In this document: positions 12,842-25,620 of the stretch, one piece after another | Position numbering within the stretch: the stretch's first letter is position 1 | Layout: the number at the start of each line of letters is the position of its first letter | From: Allodiplogaster sudhausi | Taxonomy: Eukaryota; Nematoda; Chromadorea; Rhabditida; Diplogasteridae | Direction of reading: 5' to 3' | Length of the DNA stretch: 64,000 nt | Assembly: GCA_945643635.1 (NCBI GenBank) | Contig: CALZFC010000016.1 | Coordinates: 3,437,501-3,501,500 of the forward strand | The notes under the pieces: model-generated | The model's database searches: none | What the model was told of the DNA's origin: nothing | The model's input: only the letters and a program-made list of their open reading frames with translations | Program-made: the position numbers and the translations under genes

Positions 12842-13245
12842 TCATTTCATCTCAAGCATTCCGCCTTCATCACTCGTCTCATCGCTCTGCTGAATCTCGC
12901 CACTGTTCTCCAGGAAAAACCTTCTCAAAAAAGCGACGAGCTTCGAGGCAGCGAGCGTTGCAGGGATCTAGAAAATACATAGATAATTTCATATGTCGAG
13001 AATTAATAAGAACTCTTTCAGATCTAAAAAGGCAAACAAAGACAATGATTACACCTGCAGTAGTAGTCGTCATTTGGACAGCTGGGTCTTCTTCGGCGCC
13101 CAACTGGATCGCTAGGGATGGCGTGGTGAGCGGGGTCTTAAAGAGCAAGGAACTCGGCTATACTTTCTATCTCTCTCGTCTTTCATTCGCAATCTCTCTC
13201 TCCCACTTTCATTCTCACTCCTTCTTTCTCTCCCTCTCTTTATCA

Positions 13246-13287
<42 letters not shown>

Positions 13288-14560
13288 GTCCTACCTTCGC
13301 AATGGCGCGGTCCTCTTCCCTTCCACAGCAGCGACAAGAAGTGATAGCTAAAGCTGCGAGCGCGAGAATAAGGATGCAGAGTAGGAGTCGGATGAAATCC
13401 TGAGATTAGAAGAGCGAGGTGCTTCTGCCACATGCCAGGGGAGCAGTGGTTGATCCTTTCGCGATGCGGCCGCAGCTGGAAAAAGGCACTTTTAAAAATA
13501 TTTAAAAGAATTTAATTAATTAAGCGGACGTTGCGAACGTCTAATTGCATGAATATTCATTGTTTGATGAAGCATTTCAAAAAAGCCTTCATTTACCCAT
13601 GTCCAATTGCTGTTCGATTGGCACGACCAGAGGCTTGTCGATTGAATAAATCTTCATCTTCTTCTTCTGCAAGAATATTTCTAGCAACAGGGGACTATTA
13701 AAAACGATTATTAAAACACTTGTTGCAGAGGCTTGTGCTAAAATATAAAAGCCTGAGATTCCGCCGAACTGACCGAGACTGCAGTCCACAATGAAATGCT
13801 AGGCTGTTCGGGCTTATATACATAGTCGAAACAAGGCTGTTAACACTTAATAAAGAATACGATTTCTGATTGGGCATTTAGCCCTGGGGCTATATTGCGT
13901 GCCATATTAGTGCCCAGTTTTCACAGTCTTCACTCTCCCATTAACCCAGCCTCTGACCCTGAATCATGGGAAAAATCTCGGAGGGCATTTCGCAGTACTA
14001 ATAAATGACGAGGCTCGGTTGTAGTCTGACTTCTTGACGTTTTACCGGCAGACACTAAATTCACATATCTAACAAAGCGCTTCTTTTGCGTCTTAGGAAA
14101 CTGCCAAATTGTATAATCCAGCAGCTGGACGAGGAGATTTCCCTAATTGTTTAGAGTACATTCTTGAACCTTCGTTGAATCTTCTTCACCCACATAAAGA
14201 ACGCTTAGTTATTAGAATAATAATTTTTTAACAAAATTTTTACATTGTTTAAAATATTTTTTTACGAATTAAAATAGCATTGAGACGACGGAAGACGGAA
14301 TTCTCCTTTACGATTCGAAGAACGCGGCTGGCCAAGGATTGTGTATTTTTCCGGCTGATCGAAGCTATTTTCATGGATTGCAGCGTTGGAGTCGAACCAT
14401 TGAATAGCATATAAAGGCCAGGAATTGGAGACTTTAGAGGGAGTGGAATTAAAAAAAAGACTCATGGTAACAAAAACATTGTGCCAGAGATCTGGTTTGC
14501 GAGCCACCTGATTTTCCTTCCAGAGAAATTTTCTATCATGTCTCGTTCCCATTCTAAAAT
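12842..14560 (-). CDS. probable second membrane receptor gene, possibly iGluR/IR-like (partial)
   Basis: Exon-like open stretches with splice sites run down the minus strand upstream of the iGluR-like gene. They are SPIPGLYMLFNGSTPTLQS (about 14440-14265), GNLLVQLLDYTIWQFPKTQ after TTAG (about 14150-14045, donor G|GTAAAAC), a stretch with VFNSPLLLEIFLQKKK (about 13790-13600), a hydrophobic helix IRLLLCILILALAALAITSC (about 13405-13345), and a charged tail ending GGMLEMK with TGA at 12842-12844. A single helix followed by a short charged tail suits the M4 and C-terminus of an iGluR, which would make this a tandem relative of the neighbour. No diagnostic motif proves the family and several junctions are unresolved, so this is a tentative gene. 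Confidence 0.35.
13228..13288 (+). repeat. (CT)n microsatellite
   Basis: CT array inside an intron of the tentative receptor gene; read on that gene's sense strand it is (GA)n. Confidence 0.85.
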
Positions 14561-14608
14561 TATGTTTTTTTTAAAATAGCGTTATTAATTTTTGTTCCAT
14601 ACCAAAAT

Positions 14609-14670
14609 CGTCTGCCAGGGTCGGCCGTAAATAGACTCTGTCCGCATTCGAACCACCTGTGCTCTCAAAA
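14609..14670 (+). repeat. copy A of the AACCACCTGT dispersed repeat
   Basis: Contains the shared landmarks CAGGGTCGG, a TAAATAGACTC stretch and CATTCGAACCACCTGT at 14645-14660. Same order and spacing as the copies near 32.1 and 40.6 kb. Confidence 0.6.
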
Positions 14671-15044
14671 AAGTTGACAAGACGCGAAATCAGAAATCAA
14701 GAGATCATAAACGATTTCTCTTTCCCTCAATGACCCTTTGCATCAAATGAAATTATTCTGCTTTACTGATGTTTTTTGAGTTGCACACTGAAAAGACTTA
14801 TGCTTTAATGTTTAAAATAATAATGAATAGATTAAGTTGCGATGTCGATGTTCTCCACTAATTATCCTATGATAAACTAGCCATTTATTACAAAGGAGGA
14901 ATTAAATCCGTTTCATTCAAATTATGTAAAATTGCATGCAGAAAGGAAAACAACGAGGATGAATTGACAATGAGACTAAAATAAAGACATAGGTCAAGTT
15001 AGGTGATACAACTAATTAATAAAATTGGTTTCTAAAAATTAATT

Positions 15045-15374
15045 ATGGTGACAAAATTAAAAATTAATCTCTCACCTGACAATGAGAGCGGACCTGGAAA
15101 CCTATCATTTTCCATGGGCGGTTTAAATACAAGAAAATTGTACGACGATATGTTAACAAAGATGTATATAAATCTCCTACTAAAACTTTTAGCAAAAAAT
15201 TTACTTTATGATTTCCAAAATTATATCCTATCCACACCCGAGAATTGTAAGAATGGTGGCATGCCACTGGAAATCATTGCGCAAAATTGTGGGCAATTTT
15301 CACCTGAGGCATTAGTATACTGTATTTTAAATGTTTCTAAACGAGTACTCGAGAGAGCACACAGAATAAAATAG
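15045..15374 (+). repeat. dispersed-repeat segment containing a chance open frame
   Basis: The stretch at about 15140-15235 (including TTTATGATTTCCAAAATTAT) recurs at about 18715-18795 with scattered differences, so it is part of a dispersed repeat. The 109-codon open frame over it has no recognisable domain and is broken in the second copy. Confidence 0.5.
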
Positions 15375-15573
15375 TCCTAGTTTATAGCGCGCGTCCAAAA
15401 CGAGGGATGGATGTCGATCAGTGCGCTATCTTTTCATCTGTGATCTTTCTTTTCCTACGATAAGCGGTTTCAGAAAAAGTGGGAAAAAAACTATCATAGT
15501 TGGCAGCGTCTAATATGATGTGCTGCGGAGGCAGTGCAATCAATACGTATGTTTACGTTCTTTATTCCCGTCT

Positions 15574-17965
15574 CTACATCGGTAGCCGAGAATCCACTGC
15601 TAGAACGACAGTGGCTTTCTGTGACTTTTTCCGGGCCCTTCGATATATCGTGGAAACCGCTCGCCGATACGACGGCGTAAAGAAGAATAAGGCGACAAGA
15701 TGACTCAGACTCACGAAAGAGAAGAAATGAAAGGACAGCACCGACAGGACTGCAAATGTACATAGATTAGGGAATGAATGTTTTCTGTGTAAGAATGTGC
15801 TAAATGAATATATTTTGTTCAAGGTTAAACAAATAGAATTCCACTCTAAACGTACAATCGTCTTCAGAACCCGTAAGCTGGATCGCCAGCCAGGCAGCTA
15901 GAGGGACAGCGAAGAGTGTGCTTGGAATCAAAGCCTAGAATTGTCAACTTTGTTCCCTTTACGATTGAGATAGCAACCCACAATTACACTTGTGAACATA
16001 ATTGTATGTACCTGTGCGATGAGTGCCTTCGTCATGATTCGGTGATAATTCATGGATCGTTCGCTCATCTGGCCGCTGAGTGCACGAATCGTGTAGAAAG
16101 TGTGCCATGTCAAGAGGATTACGAACGGCAGTACAAGAAGGAGGCAGCTAACAGCGAGCACTACAGAATTTCATTATTACAACCATCTGAATCATTTTAA
16201 TAAATATCACACATTTCCTATTGTTAGAAGTATTCATGTAGAGAAAATCTCTTCGCTTGAAGAACAAACAATAACATGAAAGTAGCATCACATTACTCGC
16301 AAGAGTGTATATAAATCCGTCGTATAAACATGTCGTTATTGATATTATTGAAGCAAGGGAAGTTGACCGTTCAGATGGCGACATCGAAGAATTTCTCAGT
16401 TCGCGGATCCGCTCAAGATATACACAATTACTCACTAAAGGCAGGAAAGACAAAAATATTCGATAAGGTTAAAATTTGCGCTATCATCGTTAGCATGAGA
16501 AAGCGAACCATTTAAGTGCTTTTCGGAAATACATATGTACATATGTACATGTGTACACACGTACATTTGTTAATGCAGGAGGACATAGTCAGTTGACTGA
16601 TTTACAATTATTTTGTAAGCAATATCGACATCAATTTTCGAAATCGATGCATCGTTTGATTATATAATTTCACTAAAATACTTCACTTTAAAAAATTGAA
16701 TAAAAAGCTACATATTAATTACCCAAAATTTGAGAAAAAGTCTTCAAATATAGAGAAAAGAATTAAGCAATAATCCTTTGAGCTAACAATAGGACACCCT
16801 TTCGACTGGTGAGAGATTCTTATGTTTAAGGAAGGGAGGTGTTGACAAAAAAAGATTTATTGGTATTCCTCCAATACATTTTCGTATTTAGGTCCAACCT
16901 CGGTAAGGAAAGACTCGAGAACATCGACAGGCATGCAACTGAGAAGGTAGAATGGAATTGCAAGGATAGGCGGAATGAGAAAAGAGGAACGGATCACGCG
17001 TGTTTGCCATCGGGCTAGACGCCAACGGGAACCGGGCAGTTGCACGGCCTTCAACATTAGAGAAGGACGTCATTGAAAAAAATTAATGCATGTTTGAATT
17101 ACTGCTCTTCAACCAGAGGGTTTCAAAAAAGTTGCATAGTAGTATATTGAATAAAGACATCACTGTTAATGCTGTAAGAATTGAATAGCTAAAAAATTCC
17201 AGATCACAACCTGATGACGATAGAGAAAGCAGCTAAAGAACGCTGGCATAATAAGGTAAATACTGAGGAAGTAGAGAAGCTAAACGGAATTTTTATTACA
17301 TATATTTTTTAAATATATCTTTTTTTTTATAAAATTAACTAGAATTTCATTTGAAAGCAAACATGTTTCCACTAACGATGCGAAGGTCTGCAGGCAAGGA
17401 GAGCGAAGAAAGAACGCCAACGGAGACCATGCAAGGAAGAGGCAGCAGCATGCGAAGCATCGTCAGCAAATGGCCCGTCACATCCATTGAGAGGGTCGAC
17501 AACTGACAATTAGCTAATTATATATTCATATCATATGAACCCGTAACTCATTTGATAGAATCCCAGAGTCTGGAGCAAGAGCTTGCGTAGAGAGACTGAG
17601 TAAATGATAAAGGGTCCGGAATCGGGGTGGGAAAAGCATACCATTACAAGGCGTTTTCTAATTAAATTTGAATACAATTTTTGCGCAAGTATCTTGGAGA
17701 CTAGTCCCCCTGTCATTTCCAACACTTTTCATTCTCTTCTTTTTGAAAAACCGCGTCACTAGTACAAGACCAAAGTCTTTAGAAAAAAAAATGATTAAAA
17801 AAGGTAACTTACCACGACCAGAATGAGGCAATTCTTGTATGTTGAAGACGCCGAGCCACTATGGCAGAGGATAAAGTAGAGCGAGCCGGCGTGGAGAATC
17901 GCAGAGATCACCACCATCACGCAATCTGATAAGAAGGCAGCCGAGTAGACCGAAGGGCTCGCCAT
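15574..17965 (-). CDS. nematode seven-transmembrane chemoreceptor (Srh/Str superfamily)
   Basis: Exons: 17965-17813 (ATG, MASPSVYSAAF, TM1, YKNCLILVV), 17502-17377 (TM2-3, ending LPADLRI), 17279-17211 (SIYLIMPAFFSCFLYRHQ), about 17039-16900 (RWQTRV..PPILAIPFYLLSC), an unresolved loop exon, 16160-16012 (TM5 and ALSGQMSERSM..KALIAQ), 15934-15871 (ALIPSTLFAVPLAAW), 15749-15574 (TM7, PSYRRAVSTIYRRA, stop). All resolved junctions use GT..AG and keep phase. FLYRHQ, the KALIAQ-ALIP stretch between TM5 and TM6, and a P.YR motif after TM7 are hallmarks of the nematode Srh/Str serpentine receptors, which sit in sensory cilia and couple to G proteins. The ligand is unknown. The exon between 16.9 and 16.2 kb was not found, so intactness is unproven. 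Confidence 0.8.
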
Positions 17966-19284
17966 CCGCACTCGTCTACCGACTAAAACGGACCGCAGCA
18001 AAAATTTTCCAAAAATTTTTAACAACGTAAACGTATTGGCTGCAATAGATTCATGGAATATTTACATAGAAGCTTGTGGTGAGCAATGAGCCTTCTGAAC
18101 TAACAGTGAGAAGTGGAGAAGACAAATGAAGGAAGTTGTCCACTCAACCATTCTCTTGTTGTGTCAAACATGATTGAGTATTTCCTCAGTCTTCTTACCT
18201 GAAGCATGTGCTCAGCATAAACATGCAAATATGCACGAACGCTAGTTCAAGCTTTGCAAGTATGTCTTAAAAAAACAATTTATAAAATTCTTGGAAAACA
18301 TAAATACTTCGAAAACGAGCGCCTGGTTGCTCTTGTAAATGTAAAATAATTTTTCGGACAGCGACACACTTTCCGCTGCAGAAACTTTCTTGCGTCTTTA
18401 CAGATGCTTCCGCAAAAGTAATTGCTACTGGTGCTTGTATGCAGAATTCAAAATATTTGGATTTCACCTGTCTAGTTCGATTGCTCCGGACGATTCAAAT
18501 TACGCTTGCTAATTTTTCCCCTAAATACTCTGTGTTTATTTTGGTCTCAAATCTCATATCCCTTCCCCCATTCACACCATCTGGACATATTCTCATGCGT
18601 GAAACACATTCAGCTTCAAATGGGGACGATGAAATTAGTGAGAAAGGAAGGACTATGTAGCCGCGAGACACTTCCAGAAGTTGATGTGCTTTAAGTGCAG
18701 GACGTATGACGATGAGTTAATAAAAATGTAAATCTCGTACGAAAACCTTTAACAAAAAAATTCTGTTTATGATTTCCAAAATTATATCTCTCCATCTTTT
18801 CTGTCTTTTTTTATCTAACAACTTTTAAGAGATTTTAAGCAGCGAGAGCGAGAAAGCGAGGAAACTGAGAGTGAAAGAGATTAAGAATGGAAAGAGAAAG
18901 AGATTATTAGTTAGTTACACGTCCCGTTCACCTCGAAGAATTCATGATATGTGAAATATTGATTTTGTGACCCAAGAAAGGAAATCTAAAATAATAAAAA
19001 GGTTTGGAACCGAAACAGTGCGAGGTTTCCATTGACAGGTGGTTTACACGCGAAGCATACCTTGTTATGCCCGCGCATGAGAGACGAAAACGGTGCACCA
19101 AGAAGTAGTCCTCGGGAGTTAATATTTTAACGTTAAAAAGCAAAGACTTGTTATCGCATGCCTTCTTCCTCTTCGTAGTTTCCTCCGTGGTCTCCCTCTC
19201 GCTTCTTATCCGATTTTTCTCCTCTCTTCGTCTTCTGCGTCGTAACTCTGCTTTGCCTTGGGGGAGAATTTATTTTTTTTATGT

Positions 19285-19365
19285 AACAGATTAACAGACT
19301 CCGCGCTCGCTTCCATTTTCTCCTTGATGAGCTAAAAAGCTTTTTTAGTTATAAATACTTTGTTT
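19285..19365 (-). pseudogene. decayed copy of the last CoREST exon
   Basis: The block matches 32820-32900 in order: (t)gcgctcgct, ccattctct, then gatgagcta against gatcagcta at the exon boundary, then similar intron sequence (ttataaa). The copy has several differences and no open continuation. It lies on the same strand and in the same order relative to the 22.5-kb copy as the real exons, which suggests one partial duplication later broken up by insertions. Confidence 0.45.
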
Positions 19366-20667
19366 ACTTTATCCAAAAAATCTTTTCTCTAGCTATCAGA
19401 ACTCTCCAGCCTTGCCGAACATAAAAATCCTTCGAACCACCTGTCACTGGCATGGTGTCGCTAAAACGCATCTTATGAACATTCTCATCGAATTTCTAAC
19501 AACAATTGGAGGTATGTATTTATTCAAGATAATAAATCTGAATTAATTAATATTCCCGTATTAATCTATACTATTTTAGTCAGTAAGTTTATAATTATAG
19601 AGTATAGTTATAAACAAACTAATGTCGCTTCAGCGAAAACAAACCAATGGGATCAGCATTTTAGGCCTTTTTCAACAGCACTGAATATTCAACAATTGTC
19701 GTTTGGATTTTTTTCGTAGCATAGATTCTTCATACACCCTCTCTTGCTCTCCACCTTTCTCTCTCTTTTCTCTGTCTCTTGCTCTCTCTCTCTCTTTCAT
19801 TCTCTATAGCTCCCCCTCTCTCTCCTCTCCTGCACATTGCTCCTGCGTATTTATGATGACACGAACCTGAAGATCTCCTTCCTCGAGTAATTACATTCTC
19901 CCGACCCATCAGAACTGATCTTTTGTTCACTATATCCAAAGTCTCATCTCTCTTTGTCTCCCTCTCTCTCCAGACCGACCCCCGCGTATTGTCTCTCCTC
20001 CTTTCTTACTGCGACCGCACAAAGAAACAGCCTGAGTCAATGGTTTCTTCGCTTTTCTGTCCGCCTCCGAGTTTAATTAATTTAAAAATAGATGAAGAAG
20101 TAAATGAAAAGAAAGAAACTGTTCTGCGAACTGCGCGCCGTTGACTGGGTCGCCATTCCGAACGAAATCAAAAGGATGAGGTTGTCAGGTCAGCGACGGT
20201 CTCTTTCTATTTGACACTCATATTTATAATCAATCACTAGGCGGAATGTCATATCATTTGCAGTCACTCTCTCGCTTTTATTTCTCTTTCTTTATCTGAA
20301 TCATTTACACCAAGTCTTTCCCTGTTCTCTTCATCTCTCATTCATTTTCATCTTTCGGTCTCATGCTGCCTCGCTCTCTGACTGAATTAAAAAAAATGGT
20401 TGCATTGCCAAATATAAATATATTTATTTCGGTTCAACACCTTCTCCATTGAATTGTTAGTTTGCAGCACTGATATAAGATTGAAGTCGAAGTGCGAACC
20501 ACCGGTGTGTGAAATTCCTGAGCTTTGCCATTTGCTGGTCAAATGAAACATCGCCTGAAGCTTCATCTGGAGTTTATTTTTTAATTGGTTTTTTTTGCAT
20601 ATTTTAATACTTCTTGTAAATGGAAGCGACCAATGTGGAGAGAGCGAAAGCGAGTGAGAATGAAAGG

Positions 20668-20711
<44 letters not shown>

Positions 20712-21185
20712 AGCAAGCAAGGGACTCCGAATTGAAAGACAAGGAGAGAGAGATAGAGAGAATTATCTATGAATGAAGACAATCTCTGGTCACAAGGGTA
20801 GCCAGTCCAATTACGGAGTGGAAGGGCGACTCGAAGGGGCCGTTCAAATATCAGTGTCTGCTAAGAGAATTATTTTGTATATAATAATAAGTTTCCCGCG
20901 AAAAGCTGATCAACTTTACACACGAAAGTACTGTGACGATGCTTATACTCTACTCCTCTCAAACAAATAATCAAAAGTCTTGATCGCAGCACAAATATAT
21001 GATTGATGTCGGAGTGCAAACCACCGGTGCTCGAAGTGCTTGGACGGTGCCATTTGCCAGCTCTAATGTATGTTACATACTGCTCCACCTATTTTTGAAT
21101 TAGAGTTTAGTGCCAATGTTAACTTTGTAGAGAGAGCGAAAGTAATTCTGCCTCTCAACCACTTTAGCTATCTCTCTTTTGCCTC

Positions 21186-21216
<31 letters not shown>

Positions 21217-21689
21217 GTTCTCTCTCTCTCTCTATCCTTCTCTCAATCTCTCCCTCAATCGCTTTCTCTAAACAGATCATTCGATGCATACACCGGTATG
21301 GTACTCTTAGAAATTTGAATAAGTTAATTTATTCCATCGCTGACGTTAAAAAAATAAAAAGAAAGAAAATAGTTTCTCTCCCTCTCTTTTAGTCTCTGCT
21401 ATATCCATCCCTCTCTCTACAAACTCTGAAATAACTTTCGAATCGAAAAAGAGGATTTCATTTTTAATGATATTATTATTTCCTCTTACTTTTTCTCGTC
21501 CTTAGATCATTTTGGTAATTGCTGTGTACCTCGGCTTCCATAGAAGTGAGATGCTGAAAACCAGGGCAGGAGGTGGCCTTTCTCTGAAGATATAAAACCA
21601 GAAGTCGTAATTTTCCATTTTTCTTTATTACTAAATAAACATTCGCACAAGTTTTTATTCGCTTTACTGTCTAAAGAGCGGAAGCTAGA

Positions 21690-21890
21690 GCACTAGCAAA
21701 TTTGTCTAGCAGGCTCGTGCATATAAAGTCTCGCTCCGCATACGAACCACCTGTTAAGGACAACATCATGCTCGATAGTTTAAAAATTTCTTATATATTT
21801 TTGTTAACTTTAATTTCGATTCGGTCAGAAAATCGATATTCAAAAGCTGAATTTCTCAAGGTCAAGGATTAATATATTCTCACACACTCT
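21690..21890 (+). repeat. copy E of the AACCACCTGT dispersed repeat
   Basis: Landmarks in order: CATATAAAGTCTCGCTCC, CATACGAACCACCTGT (21740-21755), CGGTCAGAAAATCGATATTC, TTTCTCAAGGTCAAGGA, then a (CT)n array. Closest relatives are the copies at 22.3 kb and 32.1 kb. Confidence 0.7.
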
Positions 21891-22329
21891 CTCTCTCAAC
21901 CTCTCTCTTTCCATCTCTTTCCATCTCTCTCTTATTTTTCAACTCTCTCTCTTTGACTTCTTTCTCACTGCTTTAAATCTCATAAAAGTTTTCAGATAAA
22001 TTTTCTCACTACCACGTCTCATTTCGGTGTGCGTAAATAAAATTTTAAAACGTATAAAAATCTGAACATATTTAATGCGCAGGATTGTTACAGATATAAT
22101 TTGTGACGGAATTCAGTGGAGTTTCTCAAGGATACTCACTACATCTCCAGTTTCCTATTCAAATTCGTTGGATCATTTAATGAATTCGCTATATTCTCGT
22201 CTACTGTGAATACTGTAAAAGAATCAATCTCGAATCCAAGAAGTGTGCTGATCAAATTATTAATGCCTCGGACCAATTAATGAGGCATTATTAGTTTTCA
22301 TAATCCCATGAACATCATTTCTCATCAAA

Positions 22330-22530
22330 TCGGTACGAAAGGGTCGGACATAAGAAGCCTCGCTTGGCAAACAAACCACCGGTCAACCACCTCATGCTGT
22401 CTCGGTTCCCAATCATACTTTATATTTTTGCCTCGGTCAGAAAATCAATATAATACAGGTAATGATTCTCTAAGGATAAGGAGGGGTGTGAATAATCAAT
22501 AAGATTCTCTCTCTCTCTTTTCGTCTTTTT
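22330..22530 (+). repeat. copy F of the AACCACCTGT dispersed repeat
   Basis: Landmarks in order: AAGGGTCGGACATAAGAAGC, AAACAAACCACCGGT (22370-22384), CTCGGTCAGAAAATCAATAT, TTCTCTAAGGATAAGGA, AATAATCAATAAGA, then (CT)n. Confidence 0.7.
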
Positions 22531-22540
22531 TCGACTCGCG

Positions 22541-22655
22541 GAGGACTCTTCGTAGTGCTTCTCGAAGAGTTCTCTCCTCAGCTGTCGAATTCTGCTCTCC
22601 ATGTGGACGCAGCGCGTGCGGCACTGCTGCATCTATGCGTTGCAATTTATCCGCC
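22541..22655 (-). pseudogene. near-identical copy of the CoREST coiled-coil exon
   Basis: About 100 bases match 33888-34012 with only a handful of mismatches; both read MQQCRTRCVHxESRIRQLRR. The copy has lost several codons just upstream and has an in-frame TAG right before ATG CAG, and its 3' side runs into a CT array. It is a duplicated exon fragment, not a functional gene. The low divergence points to a recent copy or gene conversion. Confidence 0.8.
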
Positions 22656-22888
22656 CAAGGAGAAGATTACATTAATTGCAAGTTAACAAACTATATCAAT
22701 AGCATCTATTTAAAAAATATAATTTAAAATGTTTTGAACAGATAATACCTTTCGACTAGCAATCGAAAGGCTGGGTCTCAGCGCTGATATATGACTGTAT
22801 TCGGAGTGCCTGAACACGTAAATGTGTTCCTGTTCTCTTTATCTCACTTTCATTATCTCCCCATTCTCTCTCTCCGTCTCCCTCTCTC

Positions 22889-22935
<47 letters not shown>

Positions 22936-24706
22936 TTGAATTAGATTACGACATGATGCACAAAAATAAAGGCGATAACTAATTTGACAGATAACTAAGA
23001 AATATGTATCAAAGCATGACTAAAATAATAATTAAACAATAAGACTTAAAGGAGCTTGAAAGTCGTTAACTCCTAACACGAAATGCCGACTCATTCAAGT
23101 ACCGTAGTCGTGAGCCGCAGGTTCTTGGCATTTTGCCAAGATCCTTGTTTCGAAACCTTTTCACGTAAAACATGCGTTTTTTTTTAAATTGGCGGTTTGC
23201 GTCCGTTTGGTGTATCATGAATATGCCGGCATCTATTTTACGGTCGACGACCATATTTCACGGTCGCCGGTCATGATATGCTCGGCAAACCTATTTGGCC
23301 GTAATTTGGTCTGGGGACTAATGTTAAATTTAAAGTTCTGTACAAATCACTAATATTTCCCTCATGATCAGGGGACTCTTTTCAGATGCAAATTACTCCT
23401 TTAACTTTTAGTTTAGTAAATTGAATTTTTGCTGATGCTTTCGCAAGCTCAATCCGGACACATTCACAGAATCATCCTTATAGCAAAAAAATTGAGTTTT
23501 CGCCTCCTTTAAGTGAGGACAAAAACGAAATAAACGGAATAACCAAAAATGAGAGAGAGAATTAGAGAGAATAACTCGCTGCGTCCTGTAAAGAATTCAC
23601 CGGTTGGGGATGGAGAATACACACTTATTGTTAGATATCTTGTGTAGCAATATTATTGTAATCTAATGGTTGGCTCAATTTGAAAAAATATTTAACAACT
23701 TTCAAGTAGGACAATTTTTCCTTTACAGAGCGAGAAACAGGGAGAAAGTCATGCAATAAAACGATTACTAAAAAAAAGAGAATAAATGACCTCTTAAATT
23801 TCTCTAGTCAAACCCGGTGGAATTATTACAGCAAGCGCCGATATATTGTTTGCATTCAGATCACCCACGATTGTGATCGATGAGATTGGGGAAATGAAAA
23901 TAAATTTGTTCGTTAAGCTCGTGTCGTTATAAATTTTTAGAGGAAAAAGGAAGCGAAGCTGGAGATATCTCGTTCCCACGGTAGAAAGAAACGGAGGTCT
24001 AATATCGTGGTGGATCTGTCAACAACAGCGGGTTCGCCCTTGATTTCATTGAGCATCGTCAATGCAATAATGTAAACATTTCGATTTTTTATCTTCTTTT
24101 TTTAAATTGCAGTTTGTGGAAGTAATAATAGGAACGTGATAAAAAGATTATCCCATCTTTTTTTTCTAAAGACTTCAAAACGTTACTGATAAAATAAATG
24201 TATTTATTGTAATTGGAGTAAAGATGCCTGTAATTTCTCTAATCCAACAAGATAAATCTACTCACAACAAGCAAAGATAATATTTTCGACGCATATGAAG
24301 CTAATCAATCCGCAAAAAAACCACCTGTCACGCTCTTTCGGTAAAAAATTGTCACAGTACATTATTTAATTGTTTTTTTTTATCATTTGCTCGAAAAATA
24401 GAAATGTTGCTATTATCTACGAAAACTTTAATTTATAAAGTTAACGCATTTATAAAAAAAAACCGAAGCAAAATTTAGCTCGGAACCTAAACGATTGACT
24501 TTAAAGCCGATATGAATTTTGGCCACTTTTTAAAGGTATTCCTGAAACGAAAATTCTCATAAAAATAAAAATTTCCAAAAAGTTAATTGTGAGGACCTTG
24601 GAAACGTCTTATAAATTCTTAATGATTATATCCGCCATCTTGAATCTTCGGCAGTTCGCTTCCGCAGCCGTCCAGCTAGCATTTTAATGATGCTTACGAA
24701 TTTTTA

Positions 24707-24831
24707 CAATTTAATGAATTTCAATATTTAACTTTTTTGATGAGAGTTTGATACGGGACATATTTAACTTTTTTGAGGAGAGTTCAATTTAATGAATTTC
24801 AATATTTAACTTTTTTGATGAGAGTTTGATT
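24707..24831 (+). repeat. direct repeat, two 46-base copies
   Basis: The stretch beginning CAATTTAATGAATTTC and ending GAGAGTTTGAT occurs at 24707-24752 and again at 24786-24831; the spacer carries a third partial copy of CATATTTAACTTTTTTGA. Confidence 0.8.
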
Positions 24832-24939
24832 TTTACTGCGCCCGCACTCGCCATCATCCTACTCGAGCTGCCGGAATCGTCAACTTGGCAGCATTGCAAG
24901 CGGGAGAGGGAGACGAGAAACGAGAGAAAGAGAACAGAC

Positions 24940-25620
24940 GATAGAAAGGAGAGAGAGAGAAAGAGGGACAAGAGAGAAGAGAGAAGAGAGAAGAGAGAAG
25001 AGAGAAGAGAGAAGAGAGAAGAGAGAAGAGAGAAGAGAGAAGAGAGAAGAGAGAAGAGAGAAGAGAGAAGAGAGAAGAGAGAAGAGAGAAGAGAGAAGAG
25101 TGAAGAGAGAAGAGAGAAGAGAGAAGAGAGAAGAGAGAAGAGAGAAGAGTGAAGAGAGAAGAGAGAAGAGAGAAGAGAGAAGGGAGAAGAGTGAAGAGAG
25201 AAGAGAGAAGAGAGAAGAGAGAAGAGAGAAGAGAGAAGAGAGAAGAGAGAAGAGTGAAGAGAGAAGAGTGAAGAGAGAAGAGTGAAGAGAGAAAAGTGAA
25301 GAGAGAAGAGAGAAGAGAGAAGAGAGAAGAGAGAAGAGAGAAGAGTGAAGAGTGAAGAGTGAAGAGAGAAGAGAGAAGAGAGAAGAGAGAAGAGAGAAGA
25401 GAGAAGAGAGAAGAGAGAAGAGAGAAGAGAGAAGAGAGAAGAGAGAAGAGAGAAGAGAGAAGAGTGAAGAGAGAAGAGAGAAGAGAGAAGAGAGAAGAGA
25501 GAAGAGAGAAGAGAGAAGAGAGAAGAGAGAAGAGAGAAGAGGGAAGAGAGAAGAGAGAAGAGAGAAGAGAGAAGAGAGAAGGGAGAAGAGAGGAGAGAGA
25601 AGAGAGAAGAGAGAAGAGAG
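24940..25620 (+). repeat. 7-bp purine satellite (AGAGAAG)n
   Basis: About 650 bases of nearly pure 7-mer AGAGAAG, with occasional AGAGTGA variants. Because 7 is not a multiple of 3, every forward frame is open and reads KREERRE repeats; these are not genes. One strand is all purine across the block. Confidence 0.95.

Larger units (their letters stand above)
17966..24880. other. gene-poor region of decayed repeats and CT/GA arrays
   Basis: No intact gene found. It holds repeat copies at about 19433, 20495, 21016, 21741, 22370 and 24314; GA/CT arrays at 20666-20706, 21182-21234 and 22882-22932; broken CoREST exon copies (separate entries); and a 79-base-offset direct repeat at 24707-24831. Open frames here are short and domain-free. 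Confidence 0.6.
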
